DNA from: Deinococcus sp. KSM4-11
Lineage (GTDB): Bacteria; Deinococcota; Deinococci; Deinococcales; Deinococcaceae
DNA length: 64,000 nucleotides
Assembly (NCBI RefSeq): GCF_004801415.1
Contig: NZ_SSNX01000001.1
Coordinates: 558,001-622,000, forward strand
Direction of reading: 5' to 3'
Shown here: piece by piece, positions 31,694-41,231 of the stretch
Layout of the letters: every line of letters starts with the position of its first letter
Position numbering within the stretch: the first letter of the stretch is position 1
Notes under the pieces: model-generated
Seen by the model: only the letters and a program-made list of their open reading frames with translations
What the model was told of the DNA's origin: nothing
Databases searched by the model: none
Position numbers and translations under genes: made by a program

Positions 31694-32322
31694 AGGCCGT
31701 CCTGTTCGATCTGGACGGCACCCTGCACGACCGCGTCAGCACCCTCAGGGTGTGGTTGTCCGGGCACGTCACGAGATTCGATCTGCCGGAGGAGTTCGCG
31801 GCCCGCTTTCTGGAACTGGACGATTTCGGGTACGGCCCCAAGTCAGTGGTCATGCCGCAGCTGAGGCGGGAACTGGCCCTCACGCCCAGCAGCGCCGAGT
31901 TGCTGGACGATTACTTCGTGCATGCCTTTTCGGCTCCAGTCCGGATGCCGCACGCCTACGAGGTGCTCGTGGCCTTGCGGAGCCGGGGCGTGCGGGTCGG
32001 ACTGGTCACGAACGGCTCCTCGGTGCAGCAGCGGCAGACGGTGGCCGGACTGAGAGTTGGTGCCCTGGTCGACGACCTCGTGATCAGCGAGGAGGTCGGC
32101 GTGAGCAAACCCGATCCCCACATCTACACCCTGGCGCTGGACCGTCTGGGCGTGGACACGGCCGCCGATGCGTGGTTCGTGGGCGACTCACCCCGCAACG
32201 ACGTGTGGGGGCCGCAGCAGATCGGCATGCGCGCCGCGTACCTCCCCACTGGACATGCCCTGAACGGCGAGGTGCCGGACGCCCGGCTGCGGGATCTGCG
32301 GGACGTCCTCACGCTTCACTGA
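31690..32322 (+). CDS. HAD-superfamily hydrolase (phosphatase-like)
   Basis: 210-aa haloacid dehalogenase-like phosphatase. Motif I DLDGTL (nucleophile Asp8), motif II LVTNGSS, motif III Lys in SKPDP, motif IV VGDSPRNDV. A small helical cap lies between motif I and II (about residues 17-90). The start is a GTG overlapping the previous stop; the longer frame is antisense-like sequence. Likely a small-molecule phosphatase; substrate unknown. Confidence 0.9.
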   Translation: MKAVLFDLDGTLHDRVSTLRVWLSGHVTRFDLPEEFAARFLELDDFGYGPKSVVMPQLRRELALTPSSAELLDDYFVHAFSAPVRMPHAYEVLVALRSRGVRVGLVTNGSSVQQRQTVAGLRVGALVDDLVISEEVGVSKPDPHIYTLALDRLGVDTAADAWFVGDSPRNDVWGPQQIGMRAAYLPTGHALNGEVPDARLRDLRDVLTLH

Positions 32323-32345
32323 CGGTGGGCGGTACCATTCCTCCC

Positions 32346-34841
32346 GTGCGTGAGCCGCTGCCCGACCTGCCGATTGCCGAGGTGTTGCCTGCCGTCCGGG
32401 CGGCCCTCGCGGCCAACCCGCTGGTCGTGGTGCAGGCCCCACCTGGGGCCGGGAAAAGTACGGCGCTTCCGCTGGCCCTGCTGGACGAACCGTGGCTGGC
32501 CGGTCAGGGCATCGTGATGCTCCAGCCGCGCCGCGTGGCGGTGCGCGCCGTGGCCGCCCGGCTGGCTGAGGGCCTGGGCGAGGACATGGGCGGGAGGGTC
32601 GGCTCGCGCGTGCGCTTCGAATCACGGGTGTCGGCCCGCACGCGCCTGGAGGTGGTGACCGAGGGCATCCTCACGCGCCGGTTGCAGCGCGATCCGGAAC
32701 TGCGCGGAGTGGGGCTGGTCATCCTCGACGAGTTCCACGAACGCAGCGTCAACGCGGACCTGGCGCTGGCCCTGCTGCGCGAGGTGCAGGGCGCGCTGCG
32801 GGACGACCTGCGCGTCCTGGTCATGAGTGCCACCCTGGACGCCGCGCTGCCCGGACGTCTGGGCGCGCCGCTGGTCGCCAGCGAGGGCCGCGCGTACCCG
32901 GTCACGGTGCGGTACCTGCCGCTCGATCCAACGGGCCGGGTGGAAGACGTTGTGGCCGCAGCGGTGCGGCGGGCGCTGGCCGACGATCCCGGCGACATCC
33001 TGGCCTTCCTGCCCGGCGTCCGCGAGATCCGGAGCGCGCAGGGTCAACTGACCGGTGTGGATGCGGCCGTGTTGCCCCTGTACGGCGATCTGCCACTCGC
33101 CGAGCAGCAGCGGGCGCTAAAACCCGATCCCGGAGGACGCCGCAAGGTGATCCTGGCCACCTCCATCGCTGAGACCTCGCTGACCATCGACGGGGTGCGG
33201 GTGGTCGTGGACGGCGGGCAAAGCCGGACGCAGGCCTTCGATCCCGCCACCGGCCTGACGCGCATGGTCACGTCGCGGATCACGCGGGACGCCGCCACCC
33301 AGCGCGCCGGACGCGCGGGCCGCACCGCTCCCGGCGTCGCCTACCGCCTTTGGAGTGAGCGCACCCACGCTCTGCTTGCGGAGTCCAGGCCGCCCGAGAT
33401 CCTGGACGCCGACCTGGCTCCCCTGACTCTGGAACTCGCGCAGTGGGGCAGTCCGGAGCCAAGTGATCTGGCGTGGCTCGACGCGCCGCCCGCGCCCAGG
33501 ATCGAGGCGGCGCGCACGCTGCTGCGCGGCCTCGATGCCCTGACGGACGCGGGGCGGATCACGCCTGTGGGCACCCGGCTGCTGGAGTTCCCCACTCACC
33601 CCCGGCTTGCCCACCTGCTGTCCAGCGGAGCGGCCGCTGGCCTGGGTTCACTCGCCGCGGATGTGGCCGCGCTGCTGGAGGAACGTGACCCGCTCCCTCC
33701 GGGCAGTGGCAGCGACCTCACGGATCGGGCTGCCGCGCTGAGGCTATGGCGGCGGCGCTCGGTCACCAGGGGAGACCCCGCCGTTCTGGAACGGGTAGAG
33801 CGTCTGTCCCGACAGTGGCGGCGACTGCTGAACGTCCCGGCCGACGACGAAGTGCCCACCTCGTGGGATGTGGGCGCCCTGATTGCCCTGGCCTACCCGG
33901 AACGGATCGCACTGGCCCGCGAGACGCAATCCGGCCCCCCACCGGGGCGCTTCCTGCTCGCGGGCGGTCAGGGAGCGGCGCTTCCCGAAGGAGACGCGCT
34001 GACCGGCGTGGCCACCCTGGCGGTGGCCCACCTGGACGCCCGGACAGCCGAGGCGCAGATCTACCTGGCCGCCCCCATTGATCTTCAGCTTCTGCGCGAG
34101 CAGGCGGTATGGCACGATGAGGTGCGCTGGGACACCCGCGCGGGCACGCTGATCGCCCAGCAGGAGCGGCGCCTGGGCGCCCTGGTGCTGGACGTCCAGC
34201 CCCTGCGGGACGTGCCCGTACAACAGCGGGTCGAGGCGCTGTCCGGAGCGATCCGCAGCGAAGGCCTGCACCTGCTGTCCTTCCCGGCAGAGGCGGCCCA
34301 GTTCCGGGCCAGGATCGGCTCGCTGCGCGCGTGGCATCCGGAGGAAGACTGGCCGGATCTCTCAGACGCGGGGCTGCTCGCCACTCTCGAGGCCTGGCTG
34401 GGCGTGGCCCTGGGAACCGTCCGGAGCCGGGACGATCTGGCCCGCCTGGACGTCCGCAGTGGCCTTTCCACGCTCCTCCCGTGGAACTTAACCCGAGAGC
34501 TGGACGACCGCGCGCCCACCCACCTCACCGTGCCCACCGGGAGCCGCATCCGCCTGGACTACCGCGCCGACGGTGAACCGCCCATTCTGGCCGTCAAACT
34601 CCAGGAACTGTTCGGTCTGGCCGACACGCCCACCGTCGATCACGGCCGGCGGCCGGTGCTGCTGCACCTGCTCTCGCCGGCCGGGCGGCCCGTGCAGGTC
34701 ACGCAGGATCTGCGCTCGTTCTGGAACAGCTCGTACTTCGAGGTGCGCAAGGATCTGCGGGGCCGTTACCCGAAGCACCCCTGGCCGGACGATCCGTGGT
34801 CTCACCGCCCTATGAAGGGCACCACCAAACGGGGCGTGTGA
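32346..34841 (+). CDS. hrpB: ATP-dependent helicase HrpB
   Basis: 831-aa DEAH-box RNA helicase-like protein; HrpB family members are ~800-840 aa. Walker A PPGAGKST near residue 36, motif II DEFHERS, motif III SATLD, motif V TSIAETSLTIDGV, motif VI QRAGRAGR, then the HA2 and C-terminal HrpB domains with the late motif FWNSSYFEVRKDLRGRYPKHPWPDDP. Role uncharacterised in most bacteria. The GTG start at 32346 is 7 nt after TACCAT (32333-32338), a leaderless start, and no SD is present. Confidence 0.94.
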   Translation: MREPLPDLPIAEVLPAVRAALAANPLVVVQAPPGAGKSTALPLALLDEPWLAGQGIVMLQPRRVAVRAVAARLAEGLGEDMGGRVGSRVRFESRVSARTRLEVVTEGILTRRLQRDPELRGVGLVILDEFHERSVNADLALALLREVQGALRDDLRVLVMSATLDAALPGRLGAPLVASEGRAYPVTVRYLPLDPTGRVEDVVAAAVRRALADDPGDILAFLPGVREIRSAQGQLTGVDAAVLPLYGDLPLAEQQRALKPDPGGRRKVILATSIAETSLTIDGVRVVVDGGQSRTQAFDPATGLTRMVTSRITRDAATQRAGRAGRTAPGVAYRLWSERTHALLAESRPPEILDADLAPLTLELAQWGSPEPSDLAWLDAPPAPRIEAARTLLRGLDALTDAGRITPVGTRLLEFPTHPRLAHLLSSGAAAGLGSLAADVAALLEERDPLPPGSGSDLTDRAAALRLWRRRSVTRGDPAVLERVERLSRQWRRLLNVPADDEVPTSWDVGALIALAYPERIALARETQSGPPPGRFLLAGGQGAALPEGDALTGVATLAVAHLDARTAEAQIYLAAPIDLQLLREQAVWHDEVRWDTRAGTLIAQQERRLGALVLDVQPLRDVPVQQRVEALSGAIRSEGLHLLSFPAEAAQFRARIGSLRAWHPEEDWPDLSDAGLLATLEAWLGVALGTVRSRDDLARLDVRSGLSTLLPWNLTRELDDRAPTHLTVPTGSRIRLDYRADGEPPILAVKLQELFGLADTPTVDHGRRPVLLHLLSPAGRPVQVTQDLRSFWNSSYFEVRKDLRGRYPKHPWPDDPWSHRPMKGTTKRGV

Positions 34842-35138
34842 CCACTGGTCCTACTGCATAGCGTGCATGGGAGGGGCGATGAGTATCGCCGCATGGTGGT
34901 ATACGGCCGGATCGAGGTGACGCCGAACCCCTCATCGAAGGCGATGGAGCAGTGTCGCCTCCACTCCAGGGGGATGGCCCAGCTCTCGCTCATCTGCTAA
35001 GGCGCAGGCGTACTTTCCATGACGCCCGGATCTCCCTAACGCCCCGCCTCGGGACGTGGCGGGAGACCAACGGTCTCAGCGTGGAACCTACCTCGACCAC
35101 CCGTGGACGGAGGACTGTCGTCCTGTAGTCCAGTCTGA
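34842..35138. other. intergenic region with a series of hairpins between convergent hrpB and methyltransferase genes
   Basis: No convincing gene. Contains several short perfect inverted repeats: GGCGAT/ATCGCC (34875-34890), CCCGCC/GGCGGG (35043-35063), GAGACC/GGTCTC with a 3-nt loop (35063-35077), AGGAC/GTCCT (35111-35124) and GTAGTC/GACTAC (35125-35142), the last crossing the methyltransferase stop. None has a T-run. May act as a two-sided transcription end or be a decayed repeat. Confidence 0.45.
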
Positions 35139-35912
35139 CTACGAGGGTCTGATCGCGGTAAACAGAACGCGCGTGAAGGCGTAGTACACACGGTCGCCGG
35201 GGAACTCTGCGTGCAGGCGTGCCCGGTAGGATTCCAGAAAGCGGGCGGCATCGGCGTCGCCCAGCCTGGATAGGTAGGGCACCAGGGCCGTCCCGCGCGT
35301 CCACTCGATCAGGCCGTCCGCGCCGCGGAGGACGACGGGGTACACCTTGCTGATGGCGGTGATGTCCGTCGCCCCGAGCGCGTCGAGACTTTCGGCGTAC
35401 CCGGCCGGCGTGAGCACCGGGGAGGCGCCCTGGGCCGTGCCGAAGCGCGTGAACCCACCGAGTTCGTCCGTGAACTCGTCGGCGGTGGCGGTCAGCAGGC
35501 GGTGGCTGGCGTGGTCATGGTTGGCGGGCACCTGCACAGCCAGGACACCGCCGGGGGCCAGCTGCCGCCAGAGCTGGGCCAGCAGGGCGGGATGGTCGGG
35601 CAGCCACTGCAGGGCGGCGTTCGAGTAGATCAGGTCGTAGGTTCCGGTGAGCTGAGCAATGTCCCCCTGCTCGAAGCGCAGGTTGGCGGCCTGCCCAGCC
35701 GGGGTTCTCGCCAGCATCTCCGCGCTGCTGTCCAGTCCCAGCACCTGCGCGTCCGGGAACCGCCGGGCGAGTTCCAGGGTCTGTTCGCCGGTGCCGCAGC
35801 CGAGATCTACCACGCTGCGGTAGGGACGCTGCGGAATCATGGCCAGCAGGTCGTGGGCGGGGGCGCTGCGGGCGGCCTGGAACCGGTGGTACTGGTCGGG
35901 ATTCCATGTCAT
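35139..35912 (-). CDS. trans-aconitate 2-methyltransferase-like SAM-dependent methyltransferase
   Basis: 257-aa class I methyltransferase resembling Tam. N-terminus MTWNPDQYHRF is characteristic; SAM-binding motif I is VVDLGCGTGEQTLEL, motif post-I VLGLDSSAEML, acid motif FEQGDIAQL, and NAALQWLPDH is typical of the Tam/UbiE-like group. Tam methylates trans-aconitate, a by-product inhibitor of aconitase; that substrate is inferred from similarity. TACACT at 35919-35924 lies 6 nt before the ATG (leaderless); the open frame upstream is noncoding. Confidence 0.88.
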   Translation of the reverse strand: MTWNPDQYHRFQAARSAPAHDLLAMIPQRPYRSVVDLGCGTGEQTLELARRFPDAQVLGLDSSAEMLARTPAGQAANLRFEQGDIAQLTGTYDLIYSNAALQWLPDHPALLAQLWRQLAPGGVLAVQVPANHDHASHRLLTATADEFTDELGGFTRFGTAQGASPVLTPAGYAESLDALGATDITAISKVYPVVLRGADGLIEWTRGTALVPYLSRLGDADAARFLESYRARLHAEFPGDRVYYAFTRVLFTAIRPS

Positions 35913-35980
35913 GGGGGCAGTGTAGAACCCGTCATCCGGACGCCTGTGCGTACTTGAGTGGTAACAAGTTGCCGGCAATG

Positions 35981-36010
35981 GAAAACCCGTCCCAGACAAT
36001 GCGGACGGGT
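35981..36010 (-). terminator. intrinsic terminator of the ddrA transcript
   Basis: On the minus strand, stem ACCCGTCC/GGACGGGT (36010-36003 and 35992-35985) with a 10-nt loop, followed by TTT. It begins 16 nt after the stop of the 31-codon ORF that overlaps ddrA, so that ORF is inside the ddrA transcript. Confidence 0.8.
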
Positions 36011-36025
36011 CTCTTGGATTGCGGT

Positions 36026-36121
36026 TCAGATCAAGCTGGCCAGGGCCCCGCCGAGGATCATCAGGATCAGCACGAGGCCCATGGCGACCATCGTCTGTCG
36101 AGGGCTGGCCTGCGGACTCAT
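36026..36121 (-). CDS. 31-aa membrane peptide coupled to ddrA
   Basis: Tiny ORF whose ATG shares bases with the ddrA stop (ATGA, 36121-36118). It begins MSPQASPRQT and continues with one hydrophobic helix, GLVLILMILGGALASLI, to the stop, giving a single-span membrane peptide with a polar N-terminus. Evidence is the 4-nt overlap, the hydrophobic helix and the terminator placed just after its stop. No homology is claimed. It could couple ddrA translation or form a stress-induced membrane peptide. Confidence 0.6.
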   Translation of the reverse strand: MSPQASPRQTMVAMGLVLILMILGGALASLI

Positions 36122-36729
36122 GCTGCCCGTCCCTGGCCATTGCCGCTGGCCGAATCGGGGTGCAGGCTGCTCAGGGCTGCCTTGAGATGCTTGTACACCT
36201 CGCGCTGCAGGTCGAGATCCTCGGGCAATTCGTAGCGCAGCTGTTCCATGGCCTGCACCAGATGCGCGCCGCCGGCGGACCGTTCGTGATCCGGCCGTGC
36301 CCAGTCGGGCAGTTCGGGCGTGGACGCCGGAGCGCGTTTGGTGTCATCCCAATCGGCCCACTGCTTGGGCAGGTCGTACAGGTAGCGGCCGATGCCGAAA
36401 TGCACCGCGCAACGTTTCAGGGCGTCGGAACTGGCGGCCTTCAGCGTGCCCAGATCCCCTTCCGGGGCCTCGCCGATGTCCTCGCGGGTCACGCCGAGGA
36501 TGGTCAGGCGGCCCTTGACAGTGGGCAGACGGGTGCCGGGGATCACCTCGACCTCGAAGTTCCACGCATCCGGGCAGATGGCGTCCAGCCGATCCTGCAC
36601 GGCGCGGGCGTCGATATGCGCGAGCATCAGGGCGCGTTTGCGATCCTTGCTGACCACGCCGGGCTTCCAGCCGACCAGGTGGGCAGGGAAGGGGGCCTGG
36701 AGTCGTTTCTGGACGTCGCTCAGCTTCAT
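36118..36729 (-). CDS. ddrA: DNA damage response protein DdrA (Rad52-like)
   Basis: 203-aa DdrA, a Rad52-family protein of Deinococcus that binds 3' single-stranded DNA ends and protects them from nucleases after radiation or desiccation. The opening MKLSDVQKRLQAPFPAH, VKGRLTILGVTREDIGEAPEG, ALKRCAVHFGIGRYLYDLPKQW and HLVQAMEQLRYELPEDLDLQ closely match what I know of D. radiodurans DdrA (208 aa). Promoter: TAGACT at 36736-36741, 6 nt before the ATG, so the mRNA is leaderless, and a candidate RDRM operator overlaps it. It is therefore likely repressed by DdrO and induced when PprI (IrrE) cleaves DdrO. A 31-codon ORF overlaps its stop. Confidence 0.97.
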   Translation of the reverse strand: MKLSDVQKRLQAPFPAHLVGWKPGVVSKDRKRALMLAHIDARAVQDRLDAICPDAWNFEVEVIPGTRLPTVKGRLTILGVTREDIGEAPEGDLGTLKAASSDALKRCAVHFGIGRYLYDLPKQWADWDDTKRAPASTPELPDWARPDHERSAGGAHLVQAMEQLRYELPEDLDLQREVYKHLKAALSSLHPDSASGNGQGRAA

Positions 36730-36732
36730 GGA

Positions 36733-36749
36733 TTTAGTCTATAACATAA
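36733..36749 (-). promoter_or_regulatory. candidate RDRM (DdrO operator) at the ddrA promoter
   Basis: Minus-strand TTATGTTATAGACTAAA. The published radiation/desiccation response motif is a 17-bp palindrome of form TTATG-N7-CATAA; here the left half is perfect, the right half reads CTAAA, and about 13 of 17 positions agree with the consensus I remember. It fully covers the -10 TAGACT and ends 3 bp before the ATG, so bound DdrO would block polymerase. Confidence 0.75.
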
Positions 36750-36810
36750 TGGCGTTACGGTCAAGACAGAATGGCCCCCGAAACATTCGCATTCCGCTCA
36801 TGCCGAGCGA

Positions 36811-36848
36811 CACGAGAACGCCGCTCCAGCCCTTGGTCCGGAGCGGCG
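36811..36848 (-). terminator. probable terminator of the S8 protease gene
   Basis: Minus-strand stem CGCCGCTCC/GGAGCGGCG, 9 bp, 12-nt loop, followed by TTCTCG. Starts 13 nt after the protease stop; the T-run is weak. Confidence 0.6.
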
Positions 36849-36861
36849 CTGAGATGGGAAG

Positions 36862-38412
<1,551 letters not shown>

Positions 38413-38753
38413 CCGAACCTCCAGGGGGGACGTGGGCGTTCCGTGAAACTGTGCTTGACGACGTCGTTCTACTGGCACTTCGACGAATCTTAATGACGTC
38501 CTCTAGACAACTGGCCGTATGGGTTCAGGGCACCACACAAACGCCTTTTTGCGTGCTGGAAATGCTTTCTTTTGCCAGTCCAAAAATGAGAAGACGCGCG
38601 GTATTCCACACGCCGGGCGCCAATCTTCATGCTCGCTTCACGATCTGGATGGCCGATGCCACTGCAACCCCATCAAGGTTCGGCGTTCACCATGGGCGGC
38701 CACGTCCAGACGCACACGATTTCCATGCCCGGCCGTCTGCGTACCATGCACGT
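38413..38753. other. intergenic region between protease and hisB
   Basis: About 340 nt, comparatively AT-rich between 38470 and 38640. It must hold the divergent promoters: on the plus strand TACCAT (38742-38747) 6 nt before hisB; on the minus strand the protease GGAGG site. I could not assign a convincing protease -35/-10. No gene seen. Confidence 0.5.
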
Positions 38754-39341
38754 ATGAGCCGTACGGCCACCCTGACGCGCACCACCAGCGAGACGGACAT
38801 CACGGTCCGCCTTGACCTCGACCAGCCGGGCTCCGAACCGTCCACCTCCGGCCACGGTTTTTTCGACCATATGCTCGACGCGCTGGCCCGGCACTCGCGG
38901 CTTGGTATGAGCGTCCAGGCCAGCGGCGACCTGCACATCGAACCCCACCACCTGATCGAGGACACCGGCATCACCCTCGGTCAGGCGCTCTCGCAGGCGC
39001 TCGGCGACCGCAGGGGCATCGAGCGCTACGGCAGCGCCTTCGTGCCCATGGACGAGACGCTCGCGCACGTGGTCATCGACCTGTCCGGCCGCGCCCACCT
39101 GGCCTTCGAGCCTGAGACCCTCGACATCTGGGGCACGGCCGGCGGCATGACGCACTACCACCTGCGCGAATTCCTGCGCGGGCTGTGCAACCACGGCGGC
39201 ATCACCCTGCATGTTCGGGTGCTCGCCGGACGGGAAGCCCACCACGTCATCGAAGCCGTCGTGAAGGCCCTGGCCCGCGCGCTGCGGGACGCCGTGCAGG
39301 TCACGTCCGACACGCTGCCGAGCACAAAGGGCAGCCTGTGA
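38754..39341 (+). CDS. hisB: imidazoleglycerol-phosphate dehydratase HisB
   Basis: Seventh step of histidine synthesis, dehydrating imidazole-glycerol phosphate; a Mn-dependent 24-mer in characterised enzymes. 195 aa is the monofunctional form. Metal-binding His motifs: HGFFDHMLD, the HHLIEDTGI block, CNHGG and HHVIEA; KGSL closes the protein as in the family. The leaderless pattern TACCAT-6 nt-ATG sets the start; the longer frame is noncoding. Its stop overlaps hisH (GTGA). Confidence 0.96.
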   Translation: MSRTATLTRTTSETDITVRLDLDQPGSEPSTSGHGFFDHMLDALARHSRLGMSVQASGDLHIEPHHLIEDTGITLGQALSQALGDRRGIERYGSAFVPMDETLAHVVIDLSGRAHLAFEPETLDIWGTAGGMTHYHLREFLRGLCNHGGITLHVRVLAGREAHHVIEAVVKALARALRDAVQVTSDTLPSTKGSL

Positions 39342-39961
39342 GCGCGGGCGTGCTGCTGCTCGACTACGGGGCAGGCAACGTCCGCAGCGCCGCGAAGGCC
39401 CTGGAACGCGCCGGCATGACCGTGACGGTCAGCGCCGACCCCGCCGACGTGCCGCACGCCGATGCGCTGGTCGTGCCCGGCCAGGGGCACTTCCGGCAGG
39501 TCATGGAAGCCTTCGACCACAGCGGCTTCCACGTGCCTGTCCTGGACGCCGCCCGCGCGGGCACGCCCATCCTGGGCATCTGTGTGGGCATGCAACTCCT
39601 GCTCGACGGCTCGGACGAGGCGCCGGGCGTCGCGGGCCTCGGTCTGGTGCCCGGCCAGGTGAAAAAATTTGACGCGGCGCCGGATCACAAGGTGCCGCAG
39701 ATGGGCTGGAACGGCCTGGAGCTGCGCGGCGACCCACCCCTGCTGCGCGGCCTGAGGGAGGGCGCCTATGCCTACTTCGTGCATTCGTACTACGTGCCCG
39801 CCGATGTTCCCGTGACCGACGGAGCACTCGCGCACTACGGCGTGCCGTTCTGGGCGGCCTTCAGCGCCGGGAACCTGCACGCCACGCAGTTCCACCCGGA
39901 AAAGAGCGGCGCGGTCGGCCTGGGCATCCTGGAACGCTTCCGCCGCAATGTCCTGAACTGA
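39338..39961 (+). CDS. hisH: imidazole glycerol phosphate synthase subunit HisH
   Basis: Glutaminase subunit that supplies ammonia to HisF for imidazole-glycerol phosphate synthesis. 207 aa, class I amidotransferase: catalytic Cys in GICVGMQLL, His and Glu in HATQFHPEKSG; N-terminal LLDYGAGNVRS is typical. HisF is not in the window. GTG start overlapping hisB. Confidence 0.95.
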   Translation: MSAGVLLLDYGAGNVRSAAKALERAGMTVTVSADPADVPHADALVVPGQGHFRQVMEAFDHSGFHVPVLDAARAGTPILGICVGMQLLLDGSDEAPGVAGLGLVPGQVKKFDAAPDHKVPQMGWNGLELRGDPPLLRGLREGAYAYFVHSYYVPADVPVTDGALAHYGVPFWAAFSAGNLHATQFHPEKSGAVGLGILERFRRNVLN

Positions 39962-40020
39962 CGGTTCGGCGTGGCTGGACGTCCCGCCGACCACCCCCGC
40001 TCCCTGCGCGACAATCAGGC

Positions 40021-41067
40021 ATGACGCAGACCCAGCCTCAGACCACCCCCAATGTGGACATCGACTGGTCCACCCTGGGCTTCAGCTATATCCGCACGGA
40101 CTTCCGGTACCTGAGCCACTGGCGGGATGGAGCATGGGACAGCGGTACCCTCACCCGCGACAACGTGCTGCACATCTCCGAGGGCTCGACCGCGCTGCAT
40201 TACGGACAGCAGTGTTTCGAGGGCCTCAAGGCGTACCGCTGCGCGGACGGCAGCATCAACCTGTTCCGGCCAGACCAGAACGCCGCGCGCATGCAGCGCA
40301 GTTGCGAGCGCCTGCTGATGCCTGCGCCGAGCACCGAGGCGTTCATCGAGGCCTGCCGGCAGGTCGTGAAGGCCAACGAGCGCTTCATTCCGCCCTACGG
40401 CACGGGCGGAGCACTGTACCTGCGGCCCTTCGTGATCGGCGTGGGAGACAACATCGGCGTGCGGACCGCCCCGGAGTTCCTGTTCAGCGTGTTCTGCATC
40501 CCAGTCGGCCCGTACTTCGAGGGCGGCCTCACGCCCCAGAACTTCATCACGTCGCCCTACGACCGCGCCGCGCCGCACGGCACCGGCGCGGCCAAAGTCG
40601 GCGGGAATTACGCGGCCAGCCTGCTGCCCGGCCAGGAAGCCAAGGCGCGGCAGTTTGCCGACGCGATCTACCTCGATCCAGAAACGCACACCAAGATCGA
40701 GGAGGTCGGCAGCGCGAACCTGTTCGTGATCACCCAGGACGGTTCCACCTTCGTGACGCCGAAGTCCCCGAGCATCCTGCCCAGCATCACCAAGTACAGC
40801 CTGCTGCACATCGCCGAACACCGCCTGGGGCTGAAGGTCGTCGAGGGCGACGTCTTCATCGACGGTCTGGACGCCTACTCGGAAGCGGGCGCGTGCGGCA
40901 CGGCGGCCGTCATCACGCCCATCGGCGGCATCCAGCACGGCGAGTCGTTCCATGTCTTCCACTCGGAGACGGAGGCGGGGCCGGTCACGAAGCGTCTGTA
41001 CGACGAGCTGGTCGGCATCCAGTACGGCGACCGGCCCGCGCCGGACGGCTGGATCGTCAAGCTCTGA
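40021..41067 (+). CDS. ilvE: branched-chain amino acid aminotransferase
   Basis: Fold-type IV PLP enzyme of the eukaryotic-like BCAT II group, 348 aa, interconverting Leu, Ile, Val and their 2-oxo acids. The PLP-lysine region is AAKVGGNYAAS; other marks are YGQQCFEGLKAYR, YLRPFVIG and the C-terminal EAGACGTAAVITPIG. No SD; GACAAT 5 nt before the ATG is a weak leaderless candidate. Stands alone. Confidence 0.94.
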   Translation: MTQTQPQTTPNVDIDWSTLGFSYIRTDFRYLSHWRDGAWDSGTLTRDNVLHISEGSTALHYGQQCFEGLKAYRCADGSINLFRPDQNAARMQRSCERLLMPAPSTEAFIEACRQVVKANERFIPPYGTGGALYLRPFVIGVGDNIGVRTAPEFLFSVFCIPVGPYFEGGLTPQNFITSPYDRAAPHGTGAAKVGGNYAASLLPGQEAKARQFADAIYLDPETHTKIEEVGSANLFVITQDGSTFVTPKSPSILPSITKYSLLHIAEHRLGLKVVEGDVFIDGLDAYSEAGACGTAAVITPIGGIQHGESFHVFHSETEAGPVTKRLYDELVGIQYGDRPAPDGWIVKL

Positions 41068-41231
41068 CCCGCTCCGTCCGGCTCATGGGGCACCCGGAAC
41101 CGCGCGGGCTGGGCTGCGCATCCATTGGGTAGACCGGCGTTGCCCGCATCCCAGATTGGCCAAACCATGATGTTCGGGCACGGTATGAACCGACCCTCCT
41201 GAACGGGCGGGCGGCCCGGTACACTCGGGAT

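Noticed and set aside
34802..34993. 63-codon minus-strand open frame after hrpB
   Set aside because: Overlaps the hrpB 3' end, no start signal, and no family recognised.
38552..38566. Hairpin-like ACGC-ctttt-GCGT run before hisB
   Set aside because: Only a 4-bp stem, and the T-run is in the loop rather than after it, so not a terminator.
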